A stretch of DNA of 64,000 nucleotides from Mucilaginibacter daejeonensis (GTDB taxonomy: Bacteria; Bacteroidota; Bacteroidia; Sphingobacteriales; Sphingobacteriaceae). The stretch is taken from positions 1,612,001 to 1,676,000 of the forward strand of contig NZ_CP086068.1 of the NCBI RefSeq assembly GCF_020783335.1. The letters run 5' to 3'. Positions 7,975-15,692 of the stretch are shown here, one piece after another. The notes beneath the pieces are model-generated. The model saw only the letters and a list, made by a program, of their open reading frames with translations, ran no database searches and was not told where the DNA came from. How positions within the stretch are numbered: the first letter of the stretch is position 1; every line of letters starts with the position of its first letter. The position numbers and the translations under genes were made by a program.

Positions 7975-9390
7975 ATGAAGCGCATCATCTACCTTTTTGC
8001 AGCATGGTTACTGACCGGCCTCATCGCCTGTAACAGCAACGAACAGCACACTCAGCAAGATAGCCCTACACTACCCAACGGCATACCAAAACAGGTAAGT
8101 CCTATATTAAGGGAGGGGTTTGAAACGGGTGCCAAGCCGTCATATACAGCGGAGACCATTCAACTCAAAAGTGGACGCTGGTATTTGAAGGATGCGTTGA
8201 TCGCGGCGAGCGAACAGGACGCGAAGGACGGGGATCATTCAGTGCGCATCCGCAACAAGGGCACGCTACGCATGGAACAGGATGTAGATGGTGTTTCAAA
8301 GGTCACTATCAAGCATGCCGCCTACGCCGGTAATAAAACATCGGCCTGGCAGTTGCAAATGTCGGTAGACGGGGGGAATACTTACACCCAGGTAGGGGCC
8401 AGTATGGTCGCATCAACAGGGCCACTGCAAAAGGTCACTTTTCTGGTGAACCATAAGGGGCCTATCCGGTTCGCCATTGTGAAGACCTCCGGCAGAAGCA
8501 ACCGTATCAATATCGACAACATCGTGCTTTATGGTTATGATGCCAATGCACCGATCCATACAACTGGTGATACCGCAGCAGCTGCAATGACCGATTCGGC
8601 CGTGGCCGGCGATAATGGTGACATGCTGATGGGGAACCCCAGTAATGCAAAAACCGATGTAAAGGATCCCAACAATTACCTCATCGAACGTCCGTACTAC
8701 ACCATGAGTTACAACCGCAGCCGCAGCACGCCCAACTGGGTAAGCTGGTACGTAGGGGAGGAGAGCATGGGAAGGGCCAAACGGCAAAATGATTTCAGAC
8801 CTGATGACTCGCTACCCAAAGGTTGGTACCGTGTGCAAAGCAACAGCTACTATGGCAGTGGTTTCGAGCGGGGTCACAATTGTCCTTCGGCCGATCGCAC
8901 CAGTTCGGTAAAGGCCAATTCGGCCACTTTCCTGATGAGTAACATGATACCGCAGGCACCCGCCAATAATGAGTATACCTGGAGCAACCTGGAGAGTTAC
9001 GAGCGTTTACTGGTCAAAAAAGGGAACGAGGTGTATGTGATCATGGGGAGCTATGGCAATGGCGGCTATGGTACCCAAGGTTATCATACCACAATAGATG
9101 GTGGCCACATCGCTGTTCCGCAGTACATCTGGAAGGTTTTGGTAGTGATACCAAGCGGTTATAATGACCTGTCGAGGGTCAATGCCAACACCCGTGTCAT
9201 AGCGGTGATCACACCTAATAATAACTCGGTAAGTCCTGATTGGACCAGGTATCTATGCACGGTGCGCGATATTGAAAAGGCCACAGGGTATGACCTCTTA
9301 TCGAAGCTTCCTAAAGCCATACAAGATGCTATCGAAACTCGTAAAGACGCGGGCATGGCCTATGAGGACGCTTACATCAACCGCTCGTGA
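7975..9390 (+). CDS. Secreted lipoprotein DNA/RNA non-specific endonuclease (NUC1)
   Basis: Predicted 471-residue nuclease. The N-terminus MKRIIYLFAAWLLTGLIAC is a lipoprotein signal with Cys19, so the protein should be anchored in the envelope. Residues about 40-190 form a beta-sandwich-like region (ending NIDNIVLYGYD), and about 225-460 the DNA/RNA non-specific endonuclease domain with the betabetaalpha-metal motif ERGHNCPSADRT (catalytic His301); the more usual motif is DRGH. An in-frame ATG at 7930 lies inside the upstream hairpin and would bury the signal peptide, so 7975 is preferred. Likely role: degradation of extracellular nucleic acid for nutrients or competition (inference). Confidence 0.85.
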   Translation: MKRIIYLFAAWLLTGLIACNSNEQHTQQDSPTLPNGIPKQVSPILREGFETGAKPSYTAETIQLKSGRWYLKDALIAASEQDAKDGDHSVRIRNKGTLRMEQDVDGVSKVTIKHAAYAGNKTSAWQLQMSVDGGNTYTQVGASMVASTGPLQKVTFLVNHKGPIRFAIVKTSGRSNRINIDNIVLYGYDANAPIHTTGDTAAAAMTDSAVAGDNGDMLMGNPSNAKTDVKDPNNYLIERPYYTMSYNRSRSTPNWVSWYVGEESMGRAKRQNDFRPDDSLPKGWYRVQSNSYYGSGFERGHNCPSADRTSSVKANSATFLMSNMIPQAPANNEYTWSNLESYERLLVKKGNEVYVIMGSYGNGGYGTQGYHTTIDGGHIAVPQYIWKVLVVIPSGYNDLSRVNANTRVIAVITPNNNSVSPDWTRYLCTVRDIEKATGYDLLSKLPKAIQDAIETRKDAGMAYEDAYINRS

Positions 9391-9490
9391 CCGTCATTTT
9401 TAGATAAACGATAATGTCGACTTGATGCGATTGTAAAACAATTGTAAATTTCCAGTGGTTTAATGCTTAACTTGTTATACGTTTTGCATC

Positions 9491-9955
9491 ATGATCAGGA
9501 GAAGTTCGGCTTTTGTTTTACTATTAACGCTAATGGGCTCGGCGCTTAGTGCTAATAACGCGTTAATAGAGCCTTGCGACAGGATATGTGGTAAATGGGA
9601 ATCGGAGAAAAGGAACTGCGTAGTGCAGGTATTTCACGACGGTGACGACTTTGGCGCCAAGCTGGTTTGGTTCAATGATGATGACGACCCGTCGCGCCCG
9701 ATGGAGACCCGTACTGACCACAAGAACCCCGACCCGAACCTGCGTAACCGCAAACTCATTGGCATGAATGTGTTGGAAGGTATGACCTATTATCCCAAGA
9801 CCAACAGCTGGGAGAACGGCAAGATATACGATGCGCAGACCGGTAAAAAATGGAGCTCATCTGCCGTGATCGCACCTGACGGCTCACTAAAGGTCACCGG
9901 CTACTGGAAATTCAAGTTCATTGGCCGCACCATGGCCTTCCATCGAGTGCAGTGA
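9491..9955 (+). CDS. DUF2147 secreted protein
   Basis: Predicted 154-residue exported protein: signal peptide 1-20 (LLTLMGSALSA), then a DUF2147 domain containing GKWESEKRNCVVQVF, NRKLIGMNVLEGM and a C-terminal GYWKFKFIGRTMAFHRV. The family is a small lipocalin-like beta barrel found across Bacteroidota and Proteobacteria; its ligand is unknown. It converges with the thioredoxin gene with only two bases between the stop codons, leaving no room for a terminator. Confidence 0.85.
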   Translation: MIRRSSAFVLLLTLMGSALSANNALIEPCDRICGKWESEKRNCVVQVFHDGDDFGAKLVWFNDDDDPSRPMETRTDHKNPDPNLRNRKLIGMNVLEGMTYYPKTNSWENGKIYDAQTGKKWSSSAVIAPDGSLKVTGYWKFKFIGRTMAFHRVQ

Positions 9956-9957
9956 TC

Positions 9958-10254
9958 CTAAACATATTGCTGGATGATCTGCTTGAGCTGACCGGCCTGC
10001 ATCACGCCACTTTGACGCCATTTGTTGTCGCCGTTCTTGAATAGGATCAATGTAGGAACGCCCTGAATGCGGTAAGCTTGTGCCACAGCAGGATTCTTAT
10101 CAATATCTATCTTTACGATCTTCACCTGGTCGCCCATTTCATCTTTTACTTGTTTTAGTATGGGGGCCATCATTTTACAGGGTCCGCACCATTCGGCCGA
10201 AAAGTCTACCAACACGGGTTGTGATGAGTTGATGATATCTTGAAAACTTGCCAT
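9958..10254 (-). CDS. trxA: Thioredoxin
   Basis: Predicted 98-residue thioredoxin, slightly shorter than the usual 105-110. The active site is [13 protein letters not shown] with the canonical WCGPC, and the cis-Pro lies in [13 protein letters not shown]. There is no signal peptide, so it is a cytoplasmic disulfide reductase supplied by thioredoxin reductase. It may be one of several paralogues. A -7 box TATGTTTG lies 22 bases before its start. Confidence 0.93.
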   Translation of the reverse strand: MASFQDIINSSQPVLVDFSAEWCGPCKMMAPILKQVKDEMGDQVKIVKIDIDKNPAVAQAYRIQGVPTLILFKNGDNKWRQSGVMQAGQLKQIIQQYV

Positions 10255-10276
10255 GATCTTATGATTTAAAGTTTAA

Positions 10277-10284
10277 CAAACATA
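10277..10284 (-). promoter_or_regulatory. -7 box for thioredoxin
   Basis: Minus-strand TATGTTTG, a perfect TAnnTTTG match, 22 bases before the trxA start. Confidence 0.45.
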
Positions 10285-10307
10285 AGGCAGATCCGTTTTT
10301 TGCACCT

Positions 10308-10315
10308 TATTTTTG
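10308..10315 (+). promoter_or_regulatory. -7 box for the metallo-beta-lactamase gene
   Basis: TATTTTTG matches TAnnTTTG and ends 17 bases before ATG 10333. Its position inside the TTG-initiated extension (10300) supports the downstream ATG as the true start. Confidence 0.45.
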
Positions 10316-10332
10316 AGCGTAATATTCATCCC

Positions 10333-11211
10333 ATGAAAAGGTATCTCATCAATACGGTATTTGCCTTAACGTTCGTTATTTGCGGCTTAGCGGCTTGTGC
10401 ACAAGTAAAGGTACAGGAGCCGAATGATACGCCGGGGGAATGGTCAAAACCATACCCGCCGTTCCGTATAGCCGGTGATCTTTATTATGTAGGTACCGAG
10501 GACCTGGCGTGCTATCTCATCACCACCAACAAAGGAAACATCCTGATCAATACCGGCCTGGCCAACTCTGCCGACATCATCGCCAATAATATCAAAACTT
10601 TAGGATTCAAATTAAGCGACACCAAGATATTGCTCACCACCCAAGCCCATTACGACCACATGGGCGCCATGGCTGCGATCAAAGCTCGTACAGGTGCCAA
10701 AATGCTGGTTGATGCCGCAGATGCACAGGTGATGAAAGACGGCGGCGCGTCAGACTATGCCTTAGGTAATGGCAAGCCCACCTATACACCGTTGAAACCC
10801 GACGGCCTTTTGCACGACAGGGATGTGATAGAGCTTGGGAATGTAAAGCTGACGATGCTACATCACCCCGGCCACACTAAGGGCTCGTGCAGTTACCTAT
10901 TTGATGTGAAGGATGACCAACGGACCTATCGGGTGCTGATTGCCAATATGCCTACAATAGTGGCCAGCAAGCCGTTCGATCAGGTGACTGCTTATCCGCA
11001 GATCGCACAGGACTATGCCTACACCCTGAAGGCTATGGCGGGGCTTAAATTCGATATCTGGCTTGCTTCACACGCCAGCCAGTTCGATCTACAAGGCAAG
11101 CACAAGCCGGGCAGTGCCTATAACCCATCAGCATTTATTGACCAGGGTGGGTATGATGAGCTCCTGTCGGACCTTAACAACGCCTATCAGCAAAAGCTGA
11201 AACAGAAATAA
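10333..11211 (+). CDS. Subclass B3 metallo-beta-lactamase, GOB-like
   Basis: Predicted 292-residue periplasmic zinc hydrolase with a signal peptide (MKRYLINTVFALTFVICG, then LAACAQ). The zinc motif reads TTQAHYDHMGA: Gln104-x-His106-x-Asp108-His109. The first histidine of HxHxDH is thus Gln, the hallmark of GOB enzymes of Elizabethkingia. Other stretches I recall from GOB proteins also occur here: EPFRIAG-like PPFRIAG, LHHPGHTKGSCS, YRVLIANMP and ASHASQFDL. Family enzymes hydrolyse beta-lactams including carbapenems; activity of this copy is inferred. It is followed after 30 bases by a cupin gene. A GOB-like gene in an ordinary chromosomal setting suggests an intrinsic, not acquired, enzyme. 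Confidence 0.85.
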   Translation: MKRYLINTVFALTFVICGLAACAQVKVQEPNDTPGEWSKPYPPFRIAGDLYYVGTEDLACYLITTNKGNILINTGLANSADIIANNIKTLGFKLSDTKILLTTQAHYDHMGAMAAIKARTGAKMLVDAADAQVMKDGGASDYALGNGKPTYTPLKPDGLLHDRDVIELGNVKLTMLHHPGHTKGSCSYLFDVKDDQRTYRVLIANMPTIVASKPFDQVTAYPQIAQDYAYTLKAMAGLKFDIWLASHASQFDLQGKHKPGSAYNPSAFIDQGGYDELLSDLNNAYQQKLKQK

Positions 11212-11241
11212 TTCAACTCATATTTTACAATAGAACCCTTT

Positions 11242-11577
11242 ATGGACACTTCGATATTCAGACAGTTCAGCGATATACAGGCCAAGCAAATGTCGCCGGG
11301 CTACATGGCCAAATTGATACACACGGATGTTAACACCCTTAACTTTTTAGAGGTGGAGGCGGGCGCTGTATCAGCCATCCATACCCACCCGCATCATCAG
11401 TGCGCTTTTGTGCTGGAGGGGCAATTTGAGCTGACCGTGAACGGTGAGGCGCAGATATTGGATGCTAATACCTTTGCCGTGATCCCGCCCAATGTGCCGC
11501 ATGGCGGGAAGGCCATCACCAACTGCAAACTGCTGGACATCTTCAGCCCGATACGTGAGGACCTGCGCGCACTATAA
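11242..11577 (+). CDS. Single-domain cupin protein
   Basis: Predicted 111-residue cupin. Motif 1 is visible in the [20 protein letters not shown] stretch (His ligands and Glu), and motif 2 in [12 protein letters not shown] (His). It probably binds one divalent metal; the reaction cannot be told. The gene lies 30 bases after the metallo-beta-lactamase gene on the same strand and may share its transcript. Confidence 0.85.
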   Translation: MDTSIFRQFSDIQAKQMSPGYMAKLIHTDVNTLNFLEVEAGAVSAIHTHPHHQCAFVLEGQFELTVNGEAQILDANTFAVIPPNVPHGGKAITNCKLLDIFSPIREDLRAL

Positions 11578-11652
11578 ATACAGAGATCATCAAAATTTGC
11601 ATCTGTGTTAAATATCATTTAATTTAGGTTTACCTAATTAATTGATACAGAG

Positions 11653-11874
11653 ATGGAACACAACAAAGATGCGTCATCGGTACTTGGATTTTACGCTGCC
11701 GACGGAACTTTTACACCGGTGACCAACCTAACCGCCCGTACCCTCGAATATGCCAACCGCTCCAAAAGTGAGTTGGAGGCGTTATTGGAAGAGAATATCG
11801 ATGCTGAGCGTTATGAGCAATGCGCGGTGATCCGTGATGAGCTGATCCGCCGAAGTGCCATAGTAAGAAAATAG
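11653..11874 (+). CDS. Small UVR-motif-like protein
   Basis: Predicted 73-residue soluble protein. Residues about 45-70 (EENIDAERYEQCAVIRDELI) resemble the UvrB/UvrC interaction motif, a helical hairpin with the RDEL signature. The N-terminal half has no recognisable motif. Proteins with an isolated UVR motif are common in Bacteroidota; whether this one binds nucleotide-excision-repair proteins is unknown. A TTAGGT-TT-ACCTAA palindrome at 11624-11637 lies just before the start and could be an operator. Confidence 0.65.
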   Translation: MEHNKDASSVLGFYAADGTFTPVTNLTARTLEYANRSKSELEALLEENIDAERYEQCAVIRDELIRRSAIVRK

Positions 11875-11904
11875 TTACGATCGGTTTTGAAGCATGAACT
11901 ATAT

Positions 11905-11912
11905 TAGGTTTG
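11905..11912 (+). promoter_or_regulatory. -7 box for the GNAT gene
   Basis: TAGGTTTG, 18 bases before the start codon. A TTTTG at 11885-11889 is 15 bases upstream, shorter than the normal spacing for a -33 element. Confidence 0.4.
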
Positions 11913-11930
11913 TAGCCTCTTAAAAAGTTT

Positions 11931-12443
11931 ATGCCTTACAAGGTCACTAAAGCGGTACGTGCCGATGTGCCGCAGATAGTTGCACTGGTGAATAGTGCAT
12001 ACCGTGGCGAAAGAGCCAAACAAGGATGGACCAGCGAAAGCCATTTGCTGGAGGGTATCCGTGTGGACGAGCCGGAGATGGATGGTTACTTTGACCGCCC
12101 CGAGGTCACCCTGCTAAAATACGCCGACGAGAATGACCACATCGATGCCTTCGTATACCTCGAGCAAGTGGCTCACGAGCGCTTGTACCTGGGCATGCTT
12201 ACCGTTAACCCAACCAGCCAGGCCGCAGGTATAGGCCGCCAACTACTTGCCGCCGCCGATGAGGTAGCGCGTGATAAGGGCTGCAAGGCAGTCAAAATAT
12301 CAGTGATCACTACCCGTACCGAACTTATTGCCTGGTACGAGCGCCGGGGATTTAAGGCCACCGGAGAGACCTACCCGCTTATAACCGAAAAAAGCGTGGC
12401 CCGGCAACCGGTCACGCTTATGGTCATGGAAAGAGCTTTGTAA
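11931..12443 (+). CDS. GNAT-family N-acetyltransferase
   Basis: Predicted 170-residue acetyltransferase. Acetyl-CoA is probably bound by the segment LGMLTVNPTSQAAGIGRQLL, where Q-AAGIGRQL fits the R/Q-x-x-G-x-G/A motif, followed by the late GNAT strand around YERRGFKATGETYPL. The acceptor cannot be named; N-terminal and small-molecule acetylators share this architecture. It is monocistronic and converges with the receiver-like gene across an inverted repeat. Confidence 0.88.
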   Translation: MPYKVTKAVRADVPQIVALVNSAYRGERAKQGWTSESHLLEGIRVDEPEMDGYFDRPEVTLLKYADENDHIDAFVYLEQVAHERLYLGMLTVNPTSQAAGIGRQLLAAADEVARDKGCKAVKISVITTRTELIAWYERRGFKATGETYPLITEKSVARQPVTLMVMERAL

Positions 12444-12468
12444 GATATTAACGGCCGGAGCAAAGAAC

Positions 12469-12508
12469 CAGGAGCCAGGATAAACCAATTTAGCGGTCTT
12501 GGCTCCTG
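12469..12508. terminator. Inverted repeat between convergent genes
   Basis: CAGGAGCCA at 12469-12477 is perfectly inverted as TGGCTCCTG at 12500-12508. Flanks are purine-rich on the left (GGAGCAAAGAACC) and pyrimidine-rich on the right (TCTCTTAACTCTTACTTC), extending the imperfect symmetry. It probably ends transcription from both sides. Confidence 0.45.
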
Positions 12509-12525
12509 TCTCTTAACTCTTACTT

Positions 12526-12825
12526 CTATTTCAAAGCTTCATATATCTCGGCGGTCAGTAGTCCGCTGCCGCCGCCGTAGTGCTGTATGATAGGCACGTT
12601 GGGGCGGTGAGCGCTGAAATATTCGCGAAGATCAGCCTCTGAGGTATGGTCGATGCCTGCGCACAGCATGATGAGCCCGATCACCTGGTGGTCAAAGTGC
12701 TGAATGGCCTCAGCATTGCTGAGGGCCGTTAGCGCTTCCCACTCAGGGTTGTTGTTGATCAGCCGCTCTACGGTGGCCATGATCTCGGCATTGCGGCCAA
12801 TGGCCAGTATCTTCGTTCTCTCCAT
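12526..12825 (-). CDS. Small receiver-like protein of unknown function
   Basis: Predicted 99-residue cytoplasmic protein. The start MERTKILAIGRNAEIM followed by VIGLIMLCAGID and PNVPIIQHYGG suggests an alternating beta/alpha fold like a CheY receiver. The phosphoacceptor Asp is not clear: LCAGID sits where LLDIxMP would be. It may be a degenerate receiver or a small Rossmann-like protein. It lies 10 bases after the pirin gene on the same strand, so the two are probably cotranscribed. Confidence 0.6.
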   Translation of the reverse strand: MERTKILAIGRNAEIMATVERLINNNPEWEALTALSNAEAIQHFDHQVIGLIMLCAGIDHTSEADLREYFSAHRPNVPIIQHYGGGSGLLTAEIYEALK

Positions 12826-12835
12826 TCAATTATCG

Positions 12836-13555
12836 TTAAAAGATCATCGGTACCTCCATCAGCAATACTTCGGCATCGCTGTCGGCGTTGATGGTCAGTT
12901 CATCTACACCCCATATGCCAAAGCCATCGCGGGTGTTCAGTTGCTGGCCATTTATGGTAACGTCGCCTTTTAATACAAAGGTGTATACCCCTTGGTTCTT
13001 GCCGCCTTTTATTTTGTAGGAAGTATTGAAGCCTTTGTCAAGGTTACCCATGCTGAAGAACGCGTTCTGGTAGATCCAGATACCCTCATCATCCTTGTTT
13101 GGTGATAGTACTTGTTGCAGCTTGTTATGCCTGTCGTCAAGGTTCAAGGTAAGCTGGTCATAACGGGGTTCAACGTTCTTTTGGTTAGGGTATATCCAGA
13201 TCTGTAAGAACTTCACCTGCTCGTTGTGGTGAGCGTTCTTTTCACTGTGGAATATGCCTGTACCGGCGCTCATGGCCTGTATATCACCTTTGCGGATCAC
13301 CGCGGTATTGCCCATACTGTCCTGATGCTCCAGGTCGCCCTCTAACGGTATGGAAATGATCTCCATATTGTCATGCGGGTGACGGCCAAAGCCCATGCCT
13401 CCACTCACGGTATCATCATTCAGTACGCGCAGGGCACCAAAGTTCATGGCTTTTGGGTTATAGTAACCGCCAAAGCTAAAGGTGTGATAACTTTTCAACC
13501 AACCATGATCAGCATGACCGCGATCGGCTGCTTTGTGTAAGATAGTGTTCGACAT
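12836..13555 (-). CDS. Pirin family protein
   Basis: Predicted 239-residue bicupin. The N-terminal cupin has the usual iron ligands in GFGRHPHDNMEI (two His) and the later AGTGIFHSEKN stretch (His and Glu). Family members include quercetin 2,3-dioxygenases and redox-sensing co-regulators. The start MSNTILHKAADRGHAD is typical; a frame extension to 13690 adds 45 residues unlike pirin and lies upstream of the promoter, so it is rejected. The small receiver-like gene follows 10 bases downstream. Confidence 0.9.
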   Translation of the reverse strand: MSNTILHKAADRGHADHGWLKSYHTFSFGGYYNPKAMNFGALRVLNDDTVSGGMGFGRHPHDNMEIISIPLEGDLEHQDSMGNTAVIRKGDIQAMSAGTGIFHSEKNAHHNEQVKFLQIWIYPNQKNVEPRYDQLTLNLDDRHNKLQQVLSPNKDDEGIWIYQNAFFSMGNLDKGFNTSYKIKGGKNQGVYTFVLKGDVTINGQQLNTRDGFGIWGVDELTINADSDAEVLLMEVPMIF

Positions 13556-13580
13556 GATATTTATTTTTCTGATGTTGATA

Positions 13581-13588
13581 CAAAGATA
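13581..13588 (-). promoter_or_regulatory. -7 box for pirin
   Basis: Minus-strand TATCTTTG, a perfect match, 25 bases before the pirin ATG. Confidence 0.5.
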
Positions 13589-13753
13589 CCGTGGCCTCGT
13601 CCGGTGGCGCTTAATGTAGGTTAAGAAAGCATCGCACCCTCCGAAAAAAAAGTGTTGCGACACCTGCTTACTCTTCATTACGGATCTCATAATTGATCGG
13701 CGGTATCGGCCCTCATGAGGTGCGATCGCGACCGATCAGGGTGCTTCCATCAG

Positions 13754-13902
13754 TGTTACATTTGGGCAAAAGCGTGTTACACTTGGTGTTACATTCTTGA
13801 AAAATGTCGTTTTTTTCTTGAAAAAGTTGGGTTTTTACAAATTTCGCAACACCAAAAAGTGGGGAAAGTTGGGGAATTCTGTTACATCGGTGAAACACTT
13901 TT
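13754..13902. repeat. TGTTACA direct repeats and palindrome in a 409-base intergenic region
   Basis: Between pirin (starts 13555) and the small gene at 13965 no credible gene is seen. TGTTACA occurs at 13754, 13775 and 13787 in the same orientation, with start spacings of 21 and 12 bases (about two and one helical turns). A fourth copy at 13880 forms the palindrome TGTT-x-CA-4-TG-x-AACA followed by CACTTT; nearly the same 22-base element recurs at 31959-31980. A perfect palindrome CCTCATGAGG lies at about 13712-13721. The array could be operators or a dispersed repeat. Confidence 0.55.
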
Positions 13903-13964
13903 AATCAGATCGTAACAGCTCGTTTTGCCATATCTCCCTACTGTCAAAAGCGTATTTTAAATAC

Positions 13965-14174
13965 TTACAATATGGTGCTGCCGAGGGATGAGATCTTGCT
14001 TTTCACTTCGTCGTAGGTCTGTTTCACGGTCACGTACGAGCCACTGTCGCCGATCACGTAGATGTGTACCATTGGGTCGGGGTCGGTGTACACCACTATC
14101 GAGGTGATATTATTTACGTTGATAAGGGCCGGACGGCCATTTTTGTCGGTCAGTTCAATAAATTTTGCATCCAT
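13965..14174 (-). CDS. Small protein of unknown function, FlbD-like pattern
   Basis: Predicted 69-residue soluble protein beginning MDAKFIELTDKNGRPALIN. The pattern of a short beta strand, KNG turn, N at about 20-23, a second strand (ITSIVVYTD), then VTVKQTYDEVKSKI resembles the small FlbD-like fold, but there are no flagellar genes here and the match is by eye. The frame extends upstream to 14264, but those residues look like non-coding translation. No partner gene is evident. Confidence 0.55.
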   Translation of the reverse strand: MDAKFIELTDKNGRPALINVNNITSIVVYTDPDPMVHIYVIGDSGSYVTVKQTYDEVKSKISSLGSTIL

Positions 14175-14324
14175 GCTGGTATAACGATGGAAGAGGGATT
14201 TGGTTCGGTAGGTGCAAGGTGATAACCTTTTTATATCGGCTACTGATCGCCTAATGTGGCTCATTGCCGTTTAGAATGCATCATCTTGCCTTTTTCCCCT
14301 TCACCTTTACCCTTTCACCCCAAA

Positions 14325-14984
14325 TTACTTGTCCGACGGATTCTTTTTACCGTTGAGGAGCTTATCCACCATTTTGGTCAGGCGTTCGGCGCGGGTCTTA
14401 TCCTGTTTGGCGGTCAGTATCCACAGTACATACTCTTTTTTGTTGGAGTAGGAGAGCCGCTCGTAGTTATCCATAGCCAATGGATGTTGTGCCAGGGCAG
14501 CAGCGGCATCAGGTGGGAGGGCGACCTTTTTGTTCGTTACGTCCACATATTCGGCGTAAGGGCTATCGGTCAAAGCTTCATTGCGGGTGTCGGATGCTTT
14601 GCTCAATTCCTGTGGGCGAAAGCGCATGGCGGTCCAGGTGGCATCGATAGAGGCTGCGCTCACACCGGCGAGTCCGTAGCGGGCGGGCTCATCCCAACTG
14701 CTCATCATGGTCAGGTCGGTAGGGATGCCCGAGCTCTTTTTGGGGTAGATGACCCATAGCACCGTCTCTGGCTTAAGCAGCGACTGAATAAGCTGCAGGC
14801 CCAAGGCCAGGTCAGCACTGTTGGTCACGAACAACTGTATACCATCAAAACTACCTGTGGCCTCGTGCCTGATGCTGATCCCATCCGGTAGTGGTTCCAG
14901 CAAGGGCAAGTAATTGGCCGGCGCGTTAAAGAGCAGCCAGCTTTGGCCGGTCTTCATCAGTAGTTTTTTGGCAACTGCGCTCAT
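14325..14984 (-). CDS. YdeI/OmdA-type bacteriocin-protection-like protein
   Basis: Predicted 219-residue protein with two parts. Residues about 1-100 resemble a DUF3052-like domain (VLWVIYPKKSSGI). Residues about 120-210 carry the YdeI/OmpD-associated motif: LPPDAAAALAQHP, then YERLSYSNKKEYVLWI and TRAERLTKM. The family name comes from a role in bacteriocin resistance in enterobacteria; the function here is unknown. It starts 11 bases after the RNA methyltransferase stop, so both are probably on one transcript. Confidence 0.75.
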   Translation of the reverse strand: MSAVAKKLLMKTGQSWLLFNAPANYLPLLEPLPDGISIRHEATGSFDGIQLFVTNSADLALGLQLIQSLLKPETVLWVIYPKKSSGIPTDLTMMSSWDEPARYGLAGVSAASIDATWTAMRFRPQELSKASDTRNEALTDSPYAEYVDVTNKKVALPPDAAAALAQHPLAMDNYERLSYSNKKEYVLWILTAKQDKTRAERLTKMVDKLLNGKKNPSDK

Positions 14985-14995
14985 GATCAAAGTAT

Positions 14996-15532
14996 TTAAG
15001 CGGTCGGGCGTATTTTGGCGAACAGGTCCCACAGTACGATCCCGGCCGATACGGTGATGTTGAAAGAATGCTTGGTTCCGAACTGTGGTATCTCGATACA
15101 GGTATCGATACGCTGCATGGCCTCATCGCTCACGCCGTTCACCTCGTTGCCAAATATCAAGGCATATTTTTGGCCGGGTTCGGGTGTAAAGGTGTTCAGC
15201 ATCACGCTGTTCTCGGCCTGCTCAATAGCTATGATCTGGTAGCCCATGGTGCGCAGTTCGTCAACGGCATCAACCACTTGCTCATGGTATGTCCAGCTTA
15301 CCGACTGGGTGGCACCCAGGGCGGTCTTTTCGATATCGCGGTGAGGAGGCTGGCTGGTGATGCCGCACAAACAAATGTGCTCAATGGCAAAACCATCACC
15401 GGTACGGAACACCGAGCCTACGTTGTGCATGCTGCGCACACTATCCAGCACCACCACGATGGGTAACTTTTCCTGTTCCTTAAATTCTTCTACCGTTGCC
15501 CGGTTCAGCTCGTCTAATTTGAGTTTACGCAT
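14996..15532 (-). CDS. TrmH/SpoU-family RNA methyltransferase
   Basis: Predicted 178-residue SPOUT methyltransferase that would 2'-O-methylate tRNA or rRNA with SAM. Motif 1 is LDSVRSMHNVGSVFRTGDG, motif 2 IFGNEVNGVSDE, motif 3 IPQFGTKHSFNITVSAGI, which form the trefoil knot. There is no N-terminal substrate-binding domain, so it is the short type. The target nucleotide cannot be read from the sequence. Confidence 0.9.
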   Translation of the reverse strand: MRKLKLDELNRATVEEFKEQEKLPIVVVLDSVRSMHNVGSVFRTGDGFAIEHICLCGITSQPPHRDIEKTALGATQSVSWTYHEQVVDAVDELRTMGYQIIAIEQAENSVMLNTFTPEPGQKYALIFGNEVNGVSDEAMQRIDTCIEIPQFGTKHSFNITVSAGIVLWDLFAKIRPTA

Positions 15533-15614
15533 TCGTTCTATTTCAGTGCGCCGTGCATGGGTGCATGCAACGGCAGGGCAAAGTTAGCGGTTAAGTTGAC
15601 TTTTTATCAAACAC

Positions 15615-15671
15615 AATGGCCGATGTACCCGGGCAATTACTTTAACGCGCTGCCAGGGCTCATCGGCCATT
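15615..15671 (-). terminator. Hairpin behind galK
   Basis: AATGGCCGATG (15615-15625) is perfectly inverted at 15661-15671, and the inner CCCGGGCA/TGCCAGGG nearly continues the stem. It lies 21 bases after the galactokinase stop on the minus strand. The T run after it is weak. Confidence 0.55.
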
Positions 15672-15692
15672 AATAGTTGTAGTATTATGAAA

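Noticed and set aside
13556..13690. 45-residue extension of pirin
   Set aside because: It crosses the perfect -7 box and does not resemble pirin.
13713..13915. Overlapping frames on both strands (61 and 66 residues) with CNT-like or CYI-like residue repeats
   Set aside because: The residue repeats come from the TGTTACA DNA repeats read in frame; no start site, promoter or family pattern supports either.
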